Positions 48,123 through 57,922 of a DNA stretch of 64,000 nt are shown here, piece by piece. The stretch lies in assembly GCF_004022705.2 (NCBI RefSeq), contig NZ_RZOY02000003.1:478029-542028 (forward strand), written 5' to 3'. The notes beneath the pieces are model-generated. The model did not search any database. It was not told the DNA's origin and worked only from the letters and a program-made list of their open reading frames with translations. The translations under genes were made by a program, and so were the position numbers. Origin of the DNA: Mesorhizobium sp. M2D.F.Ca.ET.226.01.1.1 (GTDB lineage: Bacteria > Pseudomonadota > Alphaproteobacteria > Rhizobiales > Rhizobiaceae). Within the stretch, counting starts at the first letter, position 1. Each line of letters begins with the position of its first letter.

Positions 48123-50042
48123 TCAATGGGTCGCTTCGATCCTCGGTTCCTCGATGTACCAAGGCACGGAAATGATCACGATGTCCGATCCGCCGAGCTC
48201 GAGCAGTTTGGCGTGCAGTCGGCGGGCGCGATGGGTATGCAGGATATACTGCCACCAGTTGGGCGGCACGACCTCCGGGAGCAGCACCGCAATGGTGCGG
48301 CCACCGAACTCGTCTCGCAGCACCCTGATCTCCTTCAGCAATGGCTCGTACATCAGCCGGTAGTCGGCATTGAGGAGAACCAGGCGGGGCGGGCGCAGGC
48401 CAGCCGCCCTCGCCGGCGCTTCCACATCCTTCGACCACCTCCCGCGAATTGCGCGCTCTTCGTCGCTCTCTTCACCCGACAGGCGCGCCACATGGACCGC
48501 AATGACATCTTTCGACAATTGAAAGGCAAAGCTGAGTGCCTTGTCGGCCATCCTGTTCCACTGCTGGGTCACGACGAGAACGACAGGCGGTTGAGTGTTG
48601 CCGAGATTGAGCTTTCCAGGCTCGCGCAAACCGGCCTCGAGATGGTCGTAATAGCGCCGCACCAGCCGCAGGAGGACGATCACCAGAGGAATGATGATTA
48701 CCGTTATCCAGGCCCCTTCCCTGAATTTGGCGATGACGATCACGACGAGCGCCAAGCCGGTGATGGCGCCGCCGAGCGCATTGATGGCCAGATGCATACG
48801 ATTGCCGGCCCGCTTCGGGCCCGTCCGCAGCGCCCTCACCCAATGCAGCACCATGCCGGTTTGCGACAGCGTGAAAGTCAGAAAGGCGCCGATGGCGAAG
48901 AGCGGGATCAGACGGTCGGTGATGCCGCCAAACACCACCACCAGCAGCCCCGTGGTGAAGCCGAGGTAAAGTATGCCGACAGAGAAAACCAGCCGGCGGC
49001 CGACCATTGCGAAGGGCTTGGGAAGATAGCCGTCTTCAGCCACCATGCGGCAAAGGCGGGGAAAGTCGACGAAGCTGGTGTTGGCTGAAAGCGCGAGCAC
49101 GCAGAGCAGGCTTCCGATGGCGACGTAGTAGAAAATACCGTCGCCGACCACGGTATGCGCAAGCTGCGAAAGAACGCTCTGATAGCCGTCCTTCTCCTGG
49201 TCCATCGCGCCAATGCGATAGCGTGCCGAAAGGAAGGCGATACCGCCAAGCAGAAGCCCCAGGATCAGACAGATCGCCGCCAGCGTGCGGCGGCCGTGCC
49301 TGACGGGCGGATCCTTGAAGGCGGTCATACCGTTGCTGACCGCCTCGACGCCGGTCATCGCAGTGCAGCCGCTGGCGAAGGCGTGCATCAAAAGCAGCAG
49401 GCTCACGCTCGCGGTCGGCTGTGGCAGCGGCGGCGGCGGGATTGCCGGCGACGGCTGACCGCCTGAAAGGCTCGCCTTCCAGACGCCGATCGCAAGGATC
49501 GCCAGAAAGCTCGCTACGAAGAGATAGGTGGGCAAGGCGAACAGCCGGCCGGCATCAAGTGTGCCGCGCAGGTTGACGACGGTCACCAGGAGCAGGATGC
49601 CGAGGCAAAGCCAAAGCGTGTAGGCGTGCAGCGAGGGCAGCGCGGAAACCAGCGCGCCGACGCCTGCGGAGATGCCGACGGCGACGTTGAGCACATAATC
49701 GACCATCAGCGCAGAGGCGGCGAGCAGGCTGGCATTACGGCCAAGGTTTTCGCGCGAAACGATGTAGGCGCCGCCATTGCTGGGATAGGCCGCAATGGTC
49801 TGGCGGTAAGAAAGATAAAGGACGGCAAGCAGGCCGACTATGGCGCCCATGATCGGGCCGATATAGCCGAGGCCGGCCGCGCCGAGCGGGATCAGGACGG
49901 TGAGTGCCGCTTCCGGACCGTAAGCCGACGAACCCAGCCCATCGAGGCCCATGGCCGGCACGCCTTCGAAAACGCCGATCTTGCGCTGCGACTGTTCCTG
50001 ATTGGCCAGCCGGCGGCCGAGAATCCATCCAAATATCGACAT
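48123..50042 (-). CDS. APC-superfamily permease, KimA-like (possible potassium importer)
   Basis: A protein of 639 residues. About twelve membrane helices fill residues 30-470, starting after EGVPAMGLDGLGSSAYGPEA, a motif shared with the KimA/YdaO transporters. A soluble C-terminal domain (about 490-639) has a Rossmann-like pattern (PPVVLVVTQQW, LVLLNADYRLMYEPL), like the cytosolic domain of that family. Potassium import is the known role of KimA; for this branch it is inference. A degenerate stress-type promoter (GGAAC-N16-TCTT, 50067-50091) lies upstream. Confidence 0.8.
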   Translation of the reverse strand: MSIFGWILGRRLANQEQSQRKIGVFEGVPAMGLDGLGSSAYGPEAALTVLIPLGAAGLGYIGPIMGAIVGLLAVLYLSYRQTIAAYPSNGGAYIVSRENLGRNASLLAASALMVDYVLNVAVGISAGVGALVSALPSLHAYTLWLCLGILLLVTVVNLRGTLDAGRLFALPTYLFVASFLAILAIGVWKASLSGGQPSPAIPPPPLPQPTASVSLLLLMHAFASGCTAMTGVEAVSNGMTAFKDPPVRHGRRTLAAICLILGLLLGGIAFLSARYRIGAMDQEKDGYQSVLSQLAHTVVGDGIFYYVAIGSLLCVLALSANTSFVDFPRLCRMVAEDGYLPKPFAMVGRRLVFSVGILYLGFTTGLLVVVFGGITDRLIPLFAIGAFLTFTLSQTGMVLHWVRALRTGPKRAGNRMHLAINALGGAITGLALVVIVIAKFREGAWITVIIIPLVIVLLRLVRRYYDHLEAGLREPGKLNLGNTQPPVVLVVTQQWNRMADKALSFAFQLSKDVIAVHVARLSGEESDEERAIRGRWSKDVEAPARAAGLRPPRLVLLNADYRLMYEPLLKEIRVLRDEFGGRTIAVLLPEVVPPNWWQYILHTHRARRLHAKLLELGGSDIVIISVPWYIEEPRIEATH

Positions 50043-50214
50043 GTCGCGATCCCGAAACGTCTCCCGAAGAGCGCGGAGAGAAGAATGTTCCTCGACGATT
50101 CGAGCGCGCGGCTGGAGGCGTTTGACGCTTCAGCGGAGAAACCCGGGATCGGCTCGCCCCAACGACTCCCCTCGCGACCGGAACAGTCCAAGTCGCCTTA
50201 ACGCGCCAAACGAT

Positions 50215-50546
50215 TCGTGAACCGAAGCGTTCCGCAGAATATTTCGTGGTATTTTTGTTGGCTTTGCTGCCTGGGATTGGCAGTCAAAAGCTTGGAAACA
50301 AAGCGGAATTTCTTACGCTTGGATGCACCGTCACCTCTGTTCACCGAGGTTGCGCAGGAAAGTTTATCGCCCATCAATCGGTCGTGAGGGTGGGAATTCT
50401 GTTTGTAACATATCCACACTGAACGTTTTCTGTGTAACAAACTGCGTAACAATGAGCAGAAAAAATCAACAATTTCAATGTTATAGGCATAAAATCGAAA
50501 GACGCTCTCTCCGCCAGAAATTTGATAACTGAATGATTTCAAATAG
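50215..50546. other. AT-rich stretch without a supported gene
   Basis: The base composition is clearly more AT-rich than its neighbours, with repeated AACAAACTGCGTAACAA-like runs. Short ORFs exist on both strands but lack ribosome sites. It separates the stress region from the sulfur region and may mark an old recombination boundary. Confidence 0.5.
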
Positions 50547-51443
50547 TTAGTTAGCGCGATCGCGAGCCGCGGCTTCCAGCAGCCAATCGACGAAAAGCGC
50601 GGCGTCAGGATGCAGGTCTCTTCCGAGGGGCTCCAACAGGTGAAAGGCCTCCTCGATCGGAACTTCGAGATCGAATGGCGCGAACAGTCTGCCGGATTTC
50701 CGTTCTCGATTGGCAACCGACAACCGCCCGAGTGCCACGCCGCCACCTTCTGCCGCGATCTCGAACGCCGTTAGAGAGGTGTCGAGTTGCAAGCCTTGCC
50801 CGGGGTCGACAGTCTTTGCCTTGGCGGCATTCAGCCAGATCCCCCACCCTTCCTGATAGCCGAGCACATGCAGTAACCGGTGTTCCCGCAGATCGTCTGG
50901 CCGCTTCAGTGGTCGCGTATCGACGAGGCCAGGGGCGCAGAGAGGCGTAATGGTCTCCCATGTCAGACGGTGACTCCGCACGTTGCTCCAGCCGCCGGTG
51001 CCGTACTGAATGTCGAGATCGAAGACGTCCGTATCGAAGGCATCGTTCCAGACGCTTGAGATTATCCTGACATTCTTGTCGCGATTACGGTCCAGAAATT
51101 CCGGGAGACGGGGCGCCAGCCAATTGACCGCAAACGACACCGCGCATCGCACGGTCAGCTCCTTCGCTCGGCGTCCGCCGAACACCTCCCGGGTACCGAT
51201 CGCCAGACGCTCGAATGCGTCGCGCACCTTCGGTAGATAGGCCTCCCCGGTCTTGGTCAGTTGCAGGCTGCGGGGGTGGCGGATGAACAGCTGATGCCGC
51301 AGGCTGAGCTCGAGCGATTTGACGTGCTTGGAGATGGCAGCCTGAGTGAGATTCAGCTCCTTGGCGGCATCGGTGAAGCTGAGGTGGCGCGCGGCGGCTT
51401 CGAAGGCGCGCAGCCAAATGAGTGGCGGCAGATTGAGCTGCAT
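50547..51443 (-). CDS. LysR-family transcription regulator (GcvA-like)
   Basis: A protein of 298 residues. The N-terminal helix-turn-helix is RHLSFTDAAKELNLTQAAIS, followed by the long linker helix and a periplasmic-binding-protein-like effector domain from about residue 93. The WLRAFEAAARHLSFTDAA start is typical of the GcvA subgroup. It is divergent from the DmdA-like gene with 199 bases between the starts, the usual layout of a LysR regulator and its target. Confidence 0.9.
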   Translation of the reverse strand: MQLNLPPLIWLRAFEAAARHLSFTDAAKELNLTQAAISKHVKSLELSLRHQLFIRHPRSLQLTKTGEAYLPKVRDAFERLAIGTREVFGGRRAKELTVRCAVSFAVNWLAPRLPEFLDRNRDKNVRIISSVWNDAFDTDVFDLDIQYGTGGWSNVRSHRLTWETITPLCAPGLVDTRPLKRPDDLREHRLLHVLGYQEGWGIWLNAAKAKTVDPGQGLQLDTSLTAFEIAAEGGGVALGRLSVANRERKSGRLFAPFDLEVPIEEAFHLLEPLGRDLHPDAALFVDWLLEAAARDRAN

Positions 51444-51642
51444 GAGGTCATCCCCAACCTATGTATAACAGAAACATGGTCATTGTCTGCGAAACGGTTG
51501 TTTGACGCAACACGCGCTGCCGAGACATTCAAAGCTCACCTGTGCCGGCGGGATGAAGGGAAGCCCCCACTTCCCGAAGCTCAGAGCCGTCCTCGATGAG
51601 GAAGGCGCCAGGTACCGCCGATAATGCAGCCCGAGGGATCCA

Positions 51643-52746
51643 ATGTTCTCGTTCTTCCCAACTGCCCGCGTCCGTCCATCGCCCTTCTTTGAAGCCGCCG
51701 TCGCGGAAGGCATGGTGGCTGCGAATGTCTACAACCGCATGATCATGCCGACTTCGTTCGGCGACCCAGAGGGAGAATACTGGCGGCTGATCAACGGCGT
51801 CTCGCAATGGGATGTCGGTGTGGAACGCCAGGTGCAGCTCAAGGGACCGGACGCTGGACGGTTGGCACAAATCCTTTCGCCGCGCGATCTCTCGACCTGC
51901 AAAATTGGCCAAGGAAAATATGTGCCGCTTTGCAACCATCGCGGCACGATCATCAATGACCCGATCTTGTTGAAGCTCTCCGACGACCTCTATTGGTTTT
52001 CGATTGCGGACAGCGACATCTGGCTTTGGGCCAGTGCCATTGCGGCGGAACGCGGGCTGAACGTCGAGATAACCGAACCCGACGTCTCGCCCATGGCATT
52101 GCAGGGACCTAAGGCCGAGGATGTCGTAGCCCATGTCCTGGGCGATTGGGTGCGCGCGTTAAAGTACTTCTGGTTCAAGGAAACCGAGATCGAAGGCATT
52201 CCGATAGCGGTGCAGCGATCGGGATGGTCCAAACAAGGCGGATTTGAGATCTATCTGAGGGATGGGACGCAGGGCACAAAGCTCTGGAACATCTTCAAGG
52301 AAGCAGGCAGACCCTGGGGTATCGGCCCTGGCGCCCCGGCAACTGCGGAACGCACCGAGAGCGGACTCGTGTCGGTGGGAGGCGACACCGACGACGAAAC
52401 CAATCCTTTCGAAGTTCGGCTCGGCAAGTATGTCGATCTCGGCGTTCCCGACGATGTTGTTGGGATCGGAGCACTTCGAAAGATTGAAGCCGAGGGACCG
52501 AAGCGGCATCAACTGGGTCTCATCTTCGATGCCTCAATGCCGGTGCCGTTTGGCGCCAAGCGTGAGGACATCACCTTCGACGGCACCAAGGTTGGCGTGA
52601 TGACGCATTGCACATGGTCGCCCCGAATGAAGGCCAACATCGGATATGCCTTGATATCGGCCGAGGTGAACGCCGGAGCGACAGTCACCGTCAATCGCGC
52701 GAACGGTTCGATGGCCGCGCGGCTGGTGGAGCTTCCTTTCCTATGA
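51643..52746 (+). CDS. GcvT-fold methyltransferase, DmdA-like (dimethylsulfoniopropionate demethylase)
   Basis: A protein of 367 residues of the aminomethyltransferase/GcvT fold. YNRMIMPTSFGDPEGEYWRL, WDVGVERQVQLKGPDA and the folate-side SGWSKQGGFEIYL fit DmdA-type proteins better than true glycine cleavage T protein, which carries a catalytic Asp in a different context. DmdA moves a methyl group from dimethylsulfoniopropionate to tetrahydrofolate. The following gene fragment resembles DmdB, the next enzyme of that route, which supports the call. The substrate is not proven. Confidence 0.7.
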   Translation: MFSFFPTARVRPSPFFEAAVAEGMVAANVYNRMIMPTSFGDPEGEYWRLINGVSQWDVGVERQVQLKGPDAGRLAQILSPRDLSTCKIGQGKYVPLCNHRGTIINDPILLKLSDDLYWFSIADSDIWLWASAIAAERGLNVEITEPDVSPMALQGPKAEDVVAHVLGDWVRALKYFWFKETEIEGIPIAVQRSGWSKQGGFEIYLRDGTQGTKLWNIFKEAGRPWGIGPGAPATAERTESGLVSVGGDTDDETNPFEVRLGKYVDLGVPDDVVGIGALRKIEAEGPKRHQLGLIFDASMPVPFGAKREDITFDGTKVGVMTHCTWSPRMKANIGYALISAEVNAGATVTVNRANGSMAARLVELPFL

Positions 52747-53070
52747 TTGACGAGGCGCCTTATCTCCGACCTCAGGCCCCCAACCACGTGCCGTTGACCC
52801 CGATCTCATTCCTCTACCGTACGGCTGATCTTTATCCTGATCGCCTGGCAATCATCGATGAGGAACGTCGCTTCACCTGGCTGGAGGTGCGCCGGCGCTG
52901 CGAGGCTCTGGCGGCGGGTTTGATCCGCTTGGGCGTTAGGCCAAGAGACGTCGTTTCGGTCCTTGCTCCCAACACGGCTGAAATGTTCGAGGCACACTTC
53001 GCCGTCGCGATGGCCGGCGCGGTCCTCAACACCATCAATATCCGGCTCGATGCCGAAACTGTAGCCGCAG
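52743..53070 (+). pseudogene. Truncated acyl-CoA ligase (DmdB-like) fragment
   Basis: ATG at 52743 overlaps the previous stop (ATGA). About 108 residues match the start of AMP-forming ligases: SFLYRTADLYPDRLAIID, FTWLEVRRRCEALA and APNTAEMFEAHFAVAMAGAV, ending at NTINIRLDAETVA. Beyond about base 53070 the similarity stops and the frame runs on into antisense of the next gene. The nucleotide-binding and catalytic parts are absent, so it cannot be active. Confidence 0.8.
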
Positions 53071-53264
53071 GCTCGACGTCCACGCGGATCATGCGCAGCC
53101 GAGTAGGCGTTGAGGTCTCGCCTGTGAAGATCTGGCGCGAGGCCTCTCAGCTTTGTCCCAACGACGCCTCGCGCCCCCAGGCTCGAAGCTGTGCAAATCC
53201 GCCGTTAGCGAACACCTCGCGCCCGTCTAGGGGGCCTCAGGGCCGCCGGCTTGGCCAAGACATG

Positions 53265-53286
53265 GCCGAGGCCTGTCGGCCTCGGC
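53265..53286 (-). terminator. 9-bp perfect hairpin after the sulfur operon
   Basis: GCCGAGGCC (53265-53273) pairs with GGCCTCGGC (53278-53286) around TGTC, eleven bases beyond the SfnB-like stop on the minus strand. The downstream thymine content is low. Confidence 0.6.
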
Positions 53287-53296
53287 GGAACGGAGC

Positions 53297-54544
53297 TCAG
53301 CTCCAGGCGTGCAGCGGCGGCTTCTCGCCGTTGAGGAAATACTTGCCGAGGATGGCGTATTTCCAGCGCACCGGATCGTGCAGCGTGTGGGTGCGGGCGT
53401 TGCGCCAATGCCGGTCGAGATTGTGCTCGGCAAGCGTCGAGCGCGTGCCGGCCAGCTCGAACAGTTTGTTCGTCGCCGCGATTGCGATCTCGGTTGACAG
53501 GATCTTGGCCTCGGCGGTGACGATCTGGGCATGCGCCACGGTTTCCGCAGTGGGTTCGGCAACGGCCCGGTCGATGGCATGGCCGGCCTTTTCCAGCAGC
53601 GCCTGAGCGGCGTGCAGGCGCAGCGTCAGGTCGCCGATGGCCTGGATCGTGTAGGGATCGTCCCAGGCATTGTCGACGCCGCTGTCGATCCAGGCGCGGC
53701 TCCTGGTCCGGACGAACGAGACCGTCTCCTCGATCGCGGCCTGCGCGATGCCGGTGTCGACCGCGACCTGGATGATCTGGAAGATCGCGCCGTCGGCGGT
53801 CGGCTTGTCGTAGCCTTTGTAGCCCGGCACCAGGTGTGTCTTCGGCACCTTGACGTTGTCGATGATGACGGTGCCCGACAGCGTCGTGCGTTGTCCGAAG
53901 CTCGACCAGTCGTCGATGACCGTCAGGCCGGGCGCGCCACGATCGGCGATCGCATACCAGGCGCGGCCCTCGTCATCGAGCGCCACGATCGGCACCAGAT
54001 GGGCGAGCAGCGCACCGGAGGAATAAAATTTCTGGCCGTTGACGATGACATGATCGCCAGCGTCGGTGAACTTGGTCTCGAAATCGGCCGCGCGCTTGGA
54101 GCCGAATTCGGAAAAGGCATTGCCGAAGCGCGTGCCTTTCAGCACTTCGGCGAACAGCAGCGCCTGCTGGTCCTTGTCGGAGACCGTGCGGATGGCCGCG
54201 ACGACGCCGAGATGGTTCTGCGCGATCTGGCCGATCGAGGAATCGGCAGCCGAGATGATCTCGATCACCTTGGCTAAAGTCGCGTAGGACACTTCCGGGC
54301 CACCGAACGCCTTGGGCACGTTGATCGACCACAGGCCGCTCTGCGAGAACTGGTCGAGTTCGGCCACCGGCCAGATCCGGTCACGGTCGCGCTTGGAAGA
54401 ATCCTTGACAAACTCGGCCGCCAGCCGCTGCGCGACGGCAATCGCCTCGGCGTCGTCCTTGATGATGTGCGCGGGCTCGGCGGGTCTGGCTACCGGCGGC
54501 ACGGCGGCCGCGGCCTTGTCGGTCTTGACGTTGGACACAGTCAT
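53297..54544 (-). CDS. sfnB: Acyl-CoA-dehydrogenase-fold flavoprotein, SfnB-like (sulfur acquisition)
   Basis: A protein of 415 residues with the acyl-CoA dehydrogenase fold: helical N-domain (VPKAFGGPEVSYATLAKVIE), middle beta domain (YSSGALLAHLVPIVAL, NGQKFY) and C-terminal helices ending in LHDPVRWKYAILGKYFLNG. Proteins of this group (SfnB, SfnC, DszC) use reduced flavin as monooxygenases and lack the acyl-CoA catalytic glutamate context. It is the last gene of the minus-strand sulfur unit. Confidence 0.8.
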   Translation of the reverse strand: MTVSNVKTDKAAAAVPPVARPAEPAHIIKDDAEAIAVAQRLAAEFVKDSSKRDRDRIWPVAELDQFSQSGLWSINVPKAFGGPEVSYATLAKVIEIISAADSSIGQIAQNHLGVVAAIRTVSDKDQQALLFAEVLKGTRFGNAFSEFGSKRAADFETKFTDAGDHVIVNGQKFYSSGALLAHLVPIVALDDEGRAWYAIADRGAPGLTVIDDWSSFGQRTTLSGTVIIDNVKVPKTHLVPGYKGYDKPTADGAIFQIIQVAVDTGIAQAAIEETVSFVRTRSRAWIDSGVDNAWDDPYTIQAIGDLTLRLHAAQALLEKAGHAIDRAVAEPTAETVAHAQIVTAEAKILSTEIAIAATNKLFELAGTRSTLAEHNLDRHWRNARTHTLHDPVRWKYAILGKYFLNGEKPPLHAWS

Positions 54545-54568
54545 TTCAGTCTCCTTCGGATTTTCGAT

Positions 54569-55360
54569 TCAGACGACAGCATGGAGGTGGCTGGGCGGCG
54601 CGGCGGGCGGTGCCTTTTGCCCGAGGTAGAAGGCCCGGACATCCTCGCGCTGACGAAGGCTGGCGGCGGCGCCGGAGAGAACGGAGACACCGTTTTCGAG
54701 CACCGTGGCGTGATCGGCATATTTGAGCGCCACGGCCGAATTCTGCTCGGCGACCAGGATCGACAGGCCCGTCTCCTGATTGAGTTTCTTCAGCGCCAGG
54801 AAGATGTCTTGAACGATCAGCGGCGCAAGCCCCATCGACGGCTCGTCGAGAACCAGCAGGCGCGGCCGCGACATCAGCGCCCGGCCGATCGCGGTCATCT
54901 GCTGCTCGCCGCCCGAGGTCAGGCCGGCAAGCGTGCGGCGCTTTTCCCTGAGGCGGGGAAAGAAATCGTAGATACGCTCAAGATCCTGGCTGATCTCGCC
55001 ACGCCGGCCGCTGCGGCCAATGCCCCCGGAAACCAGATTCTCCTCGACGGTGAGGCTCTTGAAGCAGTGACGCCCCTCCAGCACCTGGACGAGCCCGGCG
55101 CGCACGAGGTCGCCCGGCCTGCGGCAGGTGACCTCGCTGCCGTCGAACAGGATCGTGCCGGCATTGATCTGGCCGCGTTCGGCCGGAAGCAGGTTGGAGA
55201 CCGCCTTCAGCGTCGTGCTCTTGCCGGCGCCATTGGCGCCGAGCAACGCCAGGATCTCGCCGCGCCGAAGCTCGAAGCTGACGCCGTGCAGCGCGGTGAT
55301 GGCGTGGTTGTAGGTGGCATGGACATTGTCCACGACAAGGATGGCGTCATTGCCCGGCAT
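54569..55360 (-). CDS. ABC transporter ATP-binding protein, LivF type
   Basis: A protein of 263 residues: Walker A GANGAGKST, signature TSGGEQQMTAIGRALM, Walker B LLVLDEPSMGL. The LivF-type pattern GLAPLIV follows Walker B. It is one of two ATPases of a branched-chain-amino-acid-type importer whose other parts are the next four genes. The context suggests an organosulfur substrate in place of amino acids. Confidence 0.9.
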   Translation of the reverse strand: MPGNDAILVVDNVHATYNHAITALHGVSFELRRGEILALLGANGAGKSTTLKAVSNLLPAERGQINAGTILFDGSEVTCRRPGDLVRAGLVQVLEGRHCFKSLTVEENLVSGGIGRSGRRGEISQDLERIYDFFPRLREKRRTLAGLTSGGEQQMTAIGRALMSRPRLLVLDEPSMGLAPLIVQDIFLALKKLNQETGLSILVAEQNSAVALKYADHATVLENGVSVLSGAAASLRQREDVRAFYLGQKAPPAAPPSHLHAVV

Positions 55361-55432
55361 CTCGTGTCTTTCCCGCTTTCTTGCAGAAGGATGGGGGGCG
55401 CCGGAGCTCGGTCCGGCGCCCGCTCGACCGGA

Positions 55433-56773
55433 TCAGTTGGTGGCGGCTACCGCATCGGCATCCGCCGCGGTGCGCAGCTTGATGCCCTTCTCGGTCGCGT
55501 AGGCTTCCGCCGACTTCTCGATGATTGGCCTGAGCAATGCCCAGTCGGGCGCGATCCAGTCGGAGACGACGTTCCACTTCTTGCCGTCCCACTGCTGGAA
55601 GGTCACGTAGCCTTCGCCCTCGTGGTTGTCCCAGCTGACATTGATGGAGTGGAACAGGTCCTTGGCGCCGAGCGCCTCGACCTTGGCCGGATCGAGCTTG
55701 AGGTGCTCAAAACCCCAGCGCACCTCGTCGCCGGTCAGCGTGCGATGACCGAATTTCTCCTGCGCGATGCGGATCGCCTCGACATTGAGGATGCCGTTGA
55801 CGATGCCGAGATTGTGGTAGACCGAGCCGATGCGCGACTTGTCCTCAAGGTTGCCCTTGCCGGCGCCGTAGACGGTCTTCACGATCTCCTGCACCACCGG
55901 ATAGGTGTTGCCCGACGCCTGCGTGGTGATCGCGGTGTAGCCCTTGGCCGCTTCGCCGGCCGGGATGACATCCTCTTCCGAATTCGACCAGACATTGCCG
56001 ATGATGTGGTCGACCGGATAGCCGACCTTGACCGCCGTCTTCAGCGCCACCGGGTTCATCACGCCCCAGCCGCGCAGCACGACAAAATCGGGCTTGGCGC
56101 GGCGGATCGTCAGCCACTGCGACTGCTGCTCGTTGCCGGGATGCGGCACCTCGATCTGCTGCACGGTGAAGCCGTATTTCTGCGCCAGCAATTCATAGAT
56201 CGGGATCGTCTCCTTGCCGTAGGGCGAGCCGTGATAGAGCACGACGATCTTCTTGCCCTTCAGCTTGTCGATGCCGCCTTCCTTGGCCGCGATGTAGTTC
56301 ACGATGCCGGAGGTTTCGCTGTAGGGGTTGAGCAATAGCGGGAACACGTAAGGGAACACGCGCCCGTCGGTGGAATCGGTGCGGCCGTGATTGACCGTGA
56401 TCAGCGGCACCTTGTCGGCGGTGATGCGATCGATCATGGCATAGGCAATACCGACCGAGAGCGGGTTCCAGGCAGCCGCGCCGGCGTGGCTCTTCTGGCG
56501 CTCGTAGCATTCGACGCCGCGTTCGACCTCATACTGGGTCTCGCACTCGTCCCAGGTCAGCTTGACGCCGTTGACGCCGCCGTCGCGTGTGTTGATCAGA
56601 TTGAGATAGTCGATGAAGCCGCCGAAGAAGCCGGTGCCGCCGGCCGCGTAGGGCCCGACGCGATAGCTCTGCAGCGGGAAATACTGCTCGTCGGCGTGGG
56701 CGGCCGGCAAGGCCACCGACACGGCAAGCGCCGCCGACAGCGCGAGCGCCTTGACTGTGCTGAGGAAGGTCAT
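55433..56773 (-). CDS. ABC transporter periplasmic substrate-binding protein
   Basis: A protein of 446 residues; ATG at 56773 is chosen because it directly precedes a signal peptide (TVKALALSAALAVSVALPAAHA), and AGGAG lies 12 bases upstream. The mature part is a type I (LivK-like) binding fold with repeated beta-alpha units (VPLITVNHGRTDSTDGRVFPY, KKIVVLYHGSPYGKETIPIY). It should deliver the substrate to the two permeases that follow upstream in the operon. Confidence 0.88.
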   Translation of the reverse strand: MTFLSTVKALALSAALAVSVALPAAHADEQYFPLQSYRVGPYAAGGTGFFGGFIDYLNLINTRDGGVNGVKLTWDECETQYEVERGVECYERQKSHAGAAAWNPLSVGIAYAMIDRITADKVPLITVNHGRTDSTDGRVFPYVFPLLLNPYSETSGIVNYIAAKEGGIDKLKGKKIVVLYHGSPYGKETIPIYELLAQKYGFTVQQIEVPHPGNEQQSQWLTIRRAKPDFVVLRGWGVMNPVALKTAVKVGYPVDHIIGNVWSNSEEDVIPAGEAAKGYTAITTQASGNTYPVVQEIVKTVYGAGKGNLEDKSRIGSVYHNLGIVNGILNVEAIRIAQEKFGHRTLTGDEVRWGFEHLKLDPAKVEALGAKDLFHSINVSWDNHEGEGYVTFQQWDGKKWNVVSDWIAPDWALLRPIIEKSAEAYATEKGIKLRTAADADAVAATN

Positions 56774-56864
56774 GGTTCGAGGTACTCCTGTAGGGGCCTT
56801 TGAATTGCCCTGGTTCATTTTCCGATTGTCTGCGTTGGTTGGAGAGCGTTGCTCCCAGACCGGC

Positions 56865-57920
56865 TCAGCTCGATTGCCAGGCGAGCAGCAGCCGTCTCCG
56901 GACCCTGTCCCACAGGGCGACCAGCCCGTCCGGTTCCAGGATCAGAAAGAGGATGATGAGGGCGCCGAGGACGATGCGCTGGCTCATGTCGAGCACGCCG
57001 GAATCGAACACGTCCCCGAGCAGGAAATTGCCGAGGCGCGACAGCGCCAGGGGAAAGACGACGATGAGCGCGGCACCCAGGAAAGCGCCTCGGATCGAAG
57101 CGAGCCCGCCAATGATGATGATGAACAGGATCTGGAACGAGCGGTCGAGATCGAAGCCGGCCGGCTCGACGGTCCTGAGATAGGCGAACGCCCAGATGAC
57201 GCCGGCGACGCCGATGATGAAGGACGAGATGGCGAACGCCAAAAGCTTCGTCCTCAGCACCGGAATGCCGATGATGCGCGCCGCCGTCTCATTGTCGCGG
57301 ATGGCGATGAAGTTGCGCCCGGTCTGCGACGAAACCAGCCGGTGAGCGAGAAAGGTGAGGACGACAACGACGGTAAGCGCGAAGAGGTATCGGCCGACCG
57401 CGCCGTCGAACTCGAGGCCCGCTATGGATAGCTTCGGCGCGTCGATTACGCCCGAGGCCGAGTCGTTGGAAAACCAGCTGAACTTGGTCAGCGCCCATTG
57501 CACGAAGAACTGCGCGGCAAGCGTCGAGACCGCCAGGTAGAAGCCGCGCAGGCGCAGGCTCGGCAGGCCGAAGACGATACCGATGGCGGCGGCGACAAGG
57601 CCGGAGATAATGATACTGGCGACAAGCGGCAGGCCTTCGACGCGCAGGTTGAAATTATAGGCGGCGAAGGCGCCCGCCGCCATGAACGCGGCACTGCCGA
57701 GCGATACCTGGCCGGCATAGCCGGTGAGGATGTTGAGCCCCACGCCCGCCAGGCTGAGCACCAGGAAGGGCAGCAGGATCGCCTCGAACAGATAGGAGCC
57801 GCCGGTCAGCGGCACGACGATATAGGCGATCGCGATGATGAGGAGCGGCGCCAGCCATTTCGGCAGGCCCGCGCCCTTGGTCAATTCGGCCGCCGACAAT
57901 TCGGTTGCAATCGCGCTCAT
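56865..57920 (-). CDS. ABC transporter permease, LivM type
   Basis: A protein of 351 residues with about ten hydrophobic segments, including GYAGQVSLGSAAFMAAGAFA (the LivM GxxGQxSLG motif) and the EAA-like loop SLRLRGFYLAVSTLA. It pairs with the LivH-type permease encoded two bases upstream. Confidence 0.9.
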   Translation of the reverse strand: MSAIATELSAAELTKGAGLPKWLAPLLIIAIAYIVVPLTGGSYLFEAILLPFLVLSLAGVGLNILTGYAGQVSLGSAAFMAAGAFAAYNFNLRVEGLPLVASIIISGLVAAAIGIVFGLPSLRLRGFYLAVSTLAAQFFVQWALTKFSWFSNDSASGVIDAPKLSIAGLEFDGAVGRYLFALTVVVVLTFLAHRLVSSQTGRNFIAIRDNETAARIIGIPVLRTKLLAFAISSFIIGVAGVIWAFAYLRTVEPAGFDLDRSFQILFIIIIGGLASIRGAFLGAALIVVFPLALSRLGNFLLGDVFDSGVLDMSQRIVLGALIILFLILEPDGLVALWDRVRRRLLLAWQSS

Positions 57921-57922
57921 GC

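Noticed and set aside
50323..50532. A 69-codon plus-strand frame in the AT-rich gap
   Set aside because: Its base composition is unlike coding DNA here, it has no ribosome site, and the cysteine/arginine-rich product shows no domain.
53070..53264. A mobile element at the junction beside the truncated ligase gene
   Set aside because: No transposase, terminal inverted repeats or target duplication could be seen; only the break in similarity is certain.
54467..56338. A plus-strand open frame of over 600 codons opposite the ABC transporter genes
   Set aside because: It is antisense to well-supported ATPase and binding-protein genes, has no domain signatures or ribosome site, and is the usual by-product of high-GC codon bias.
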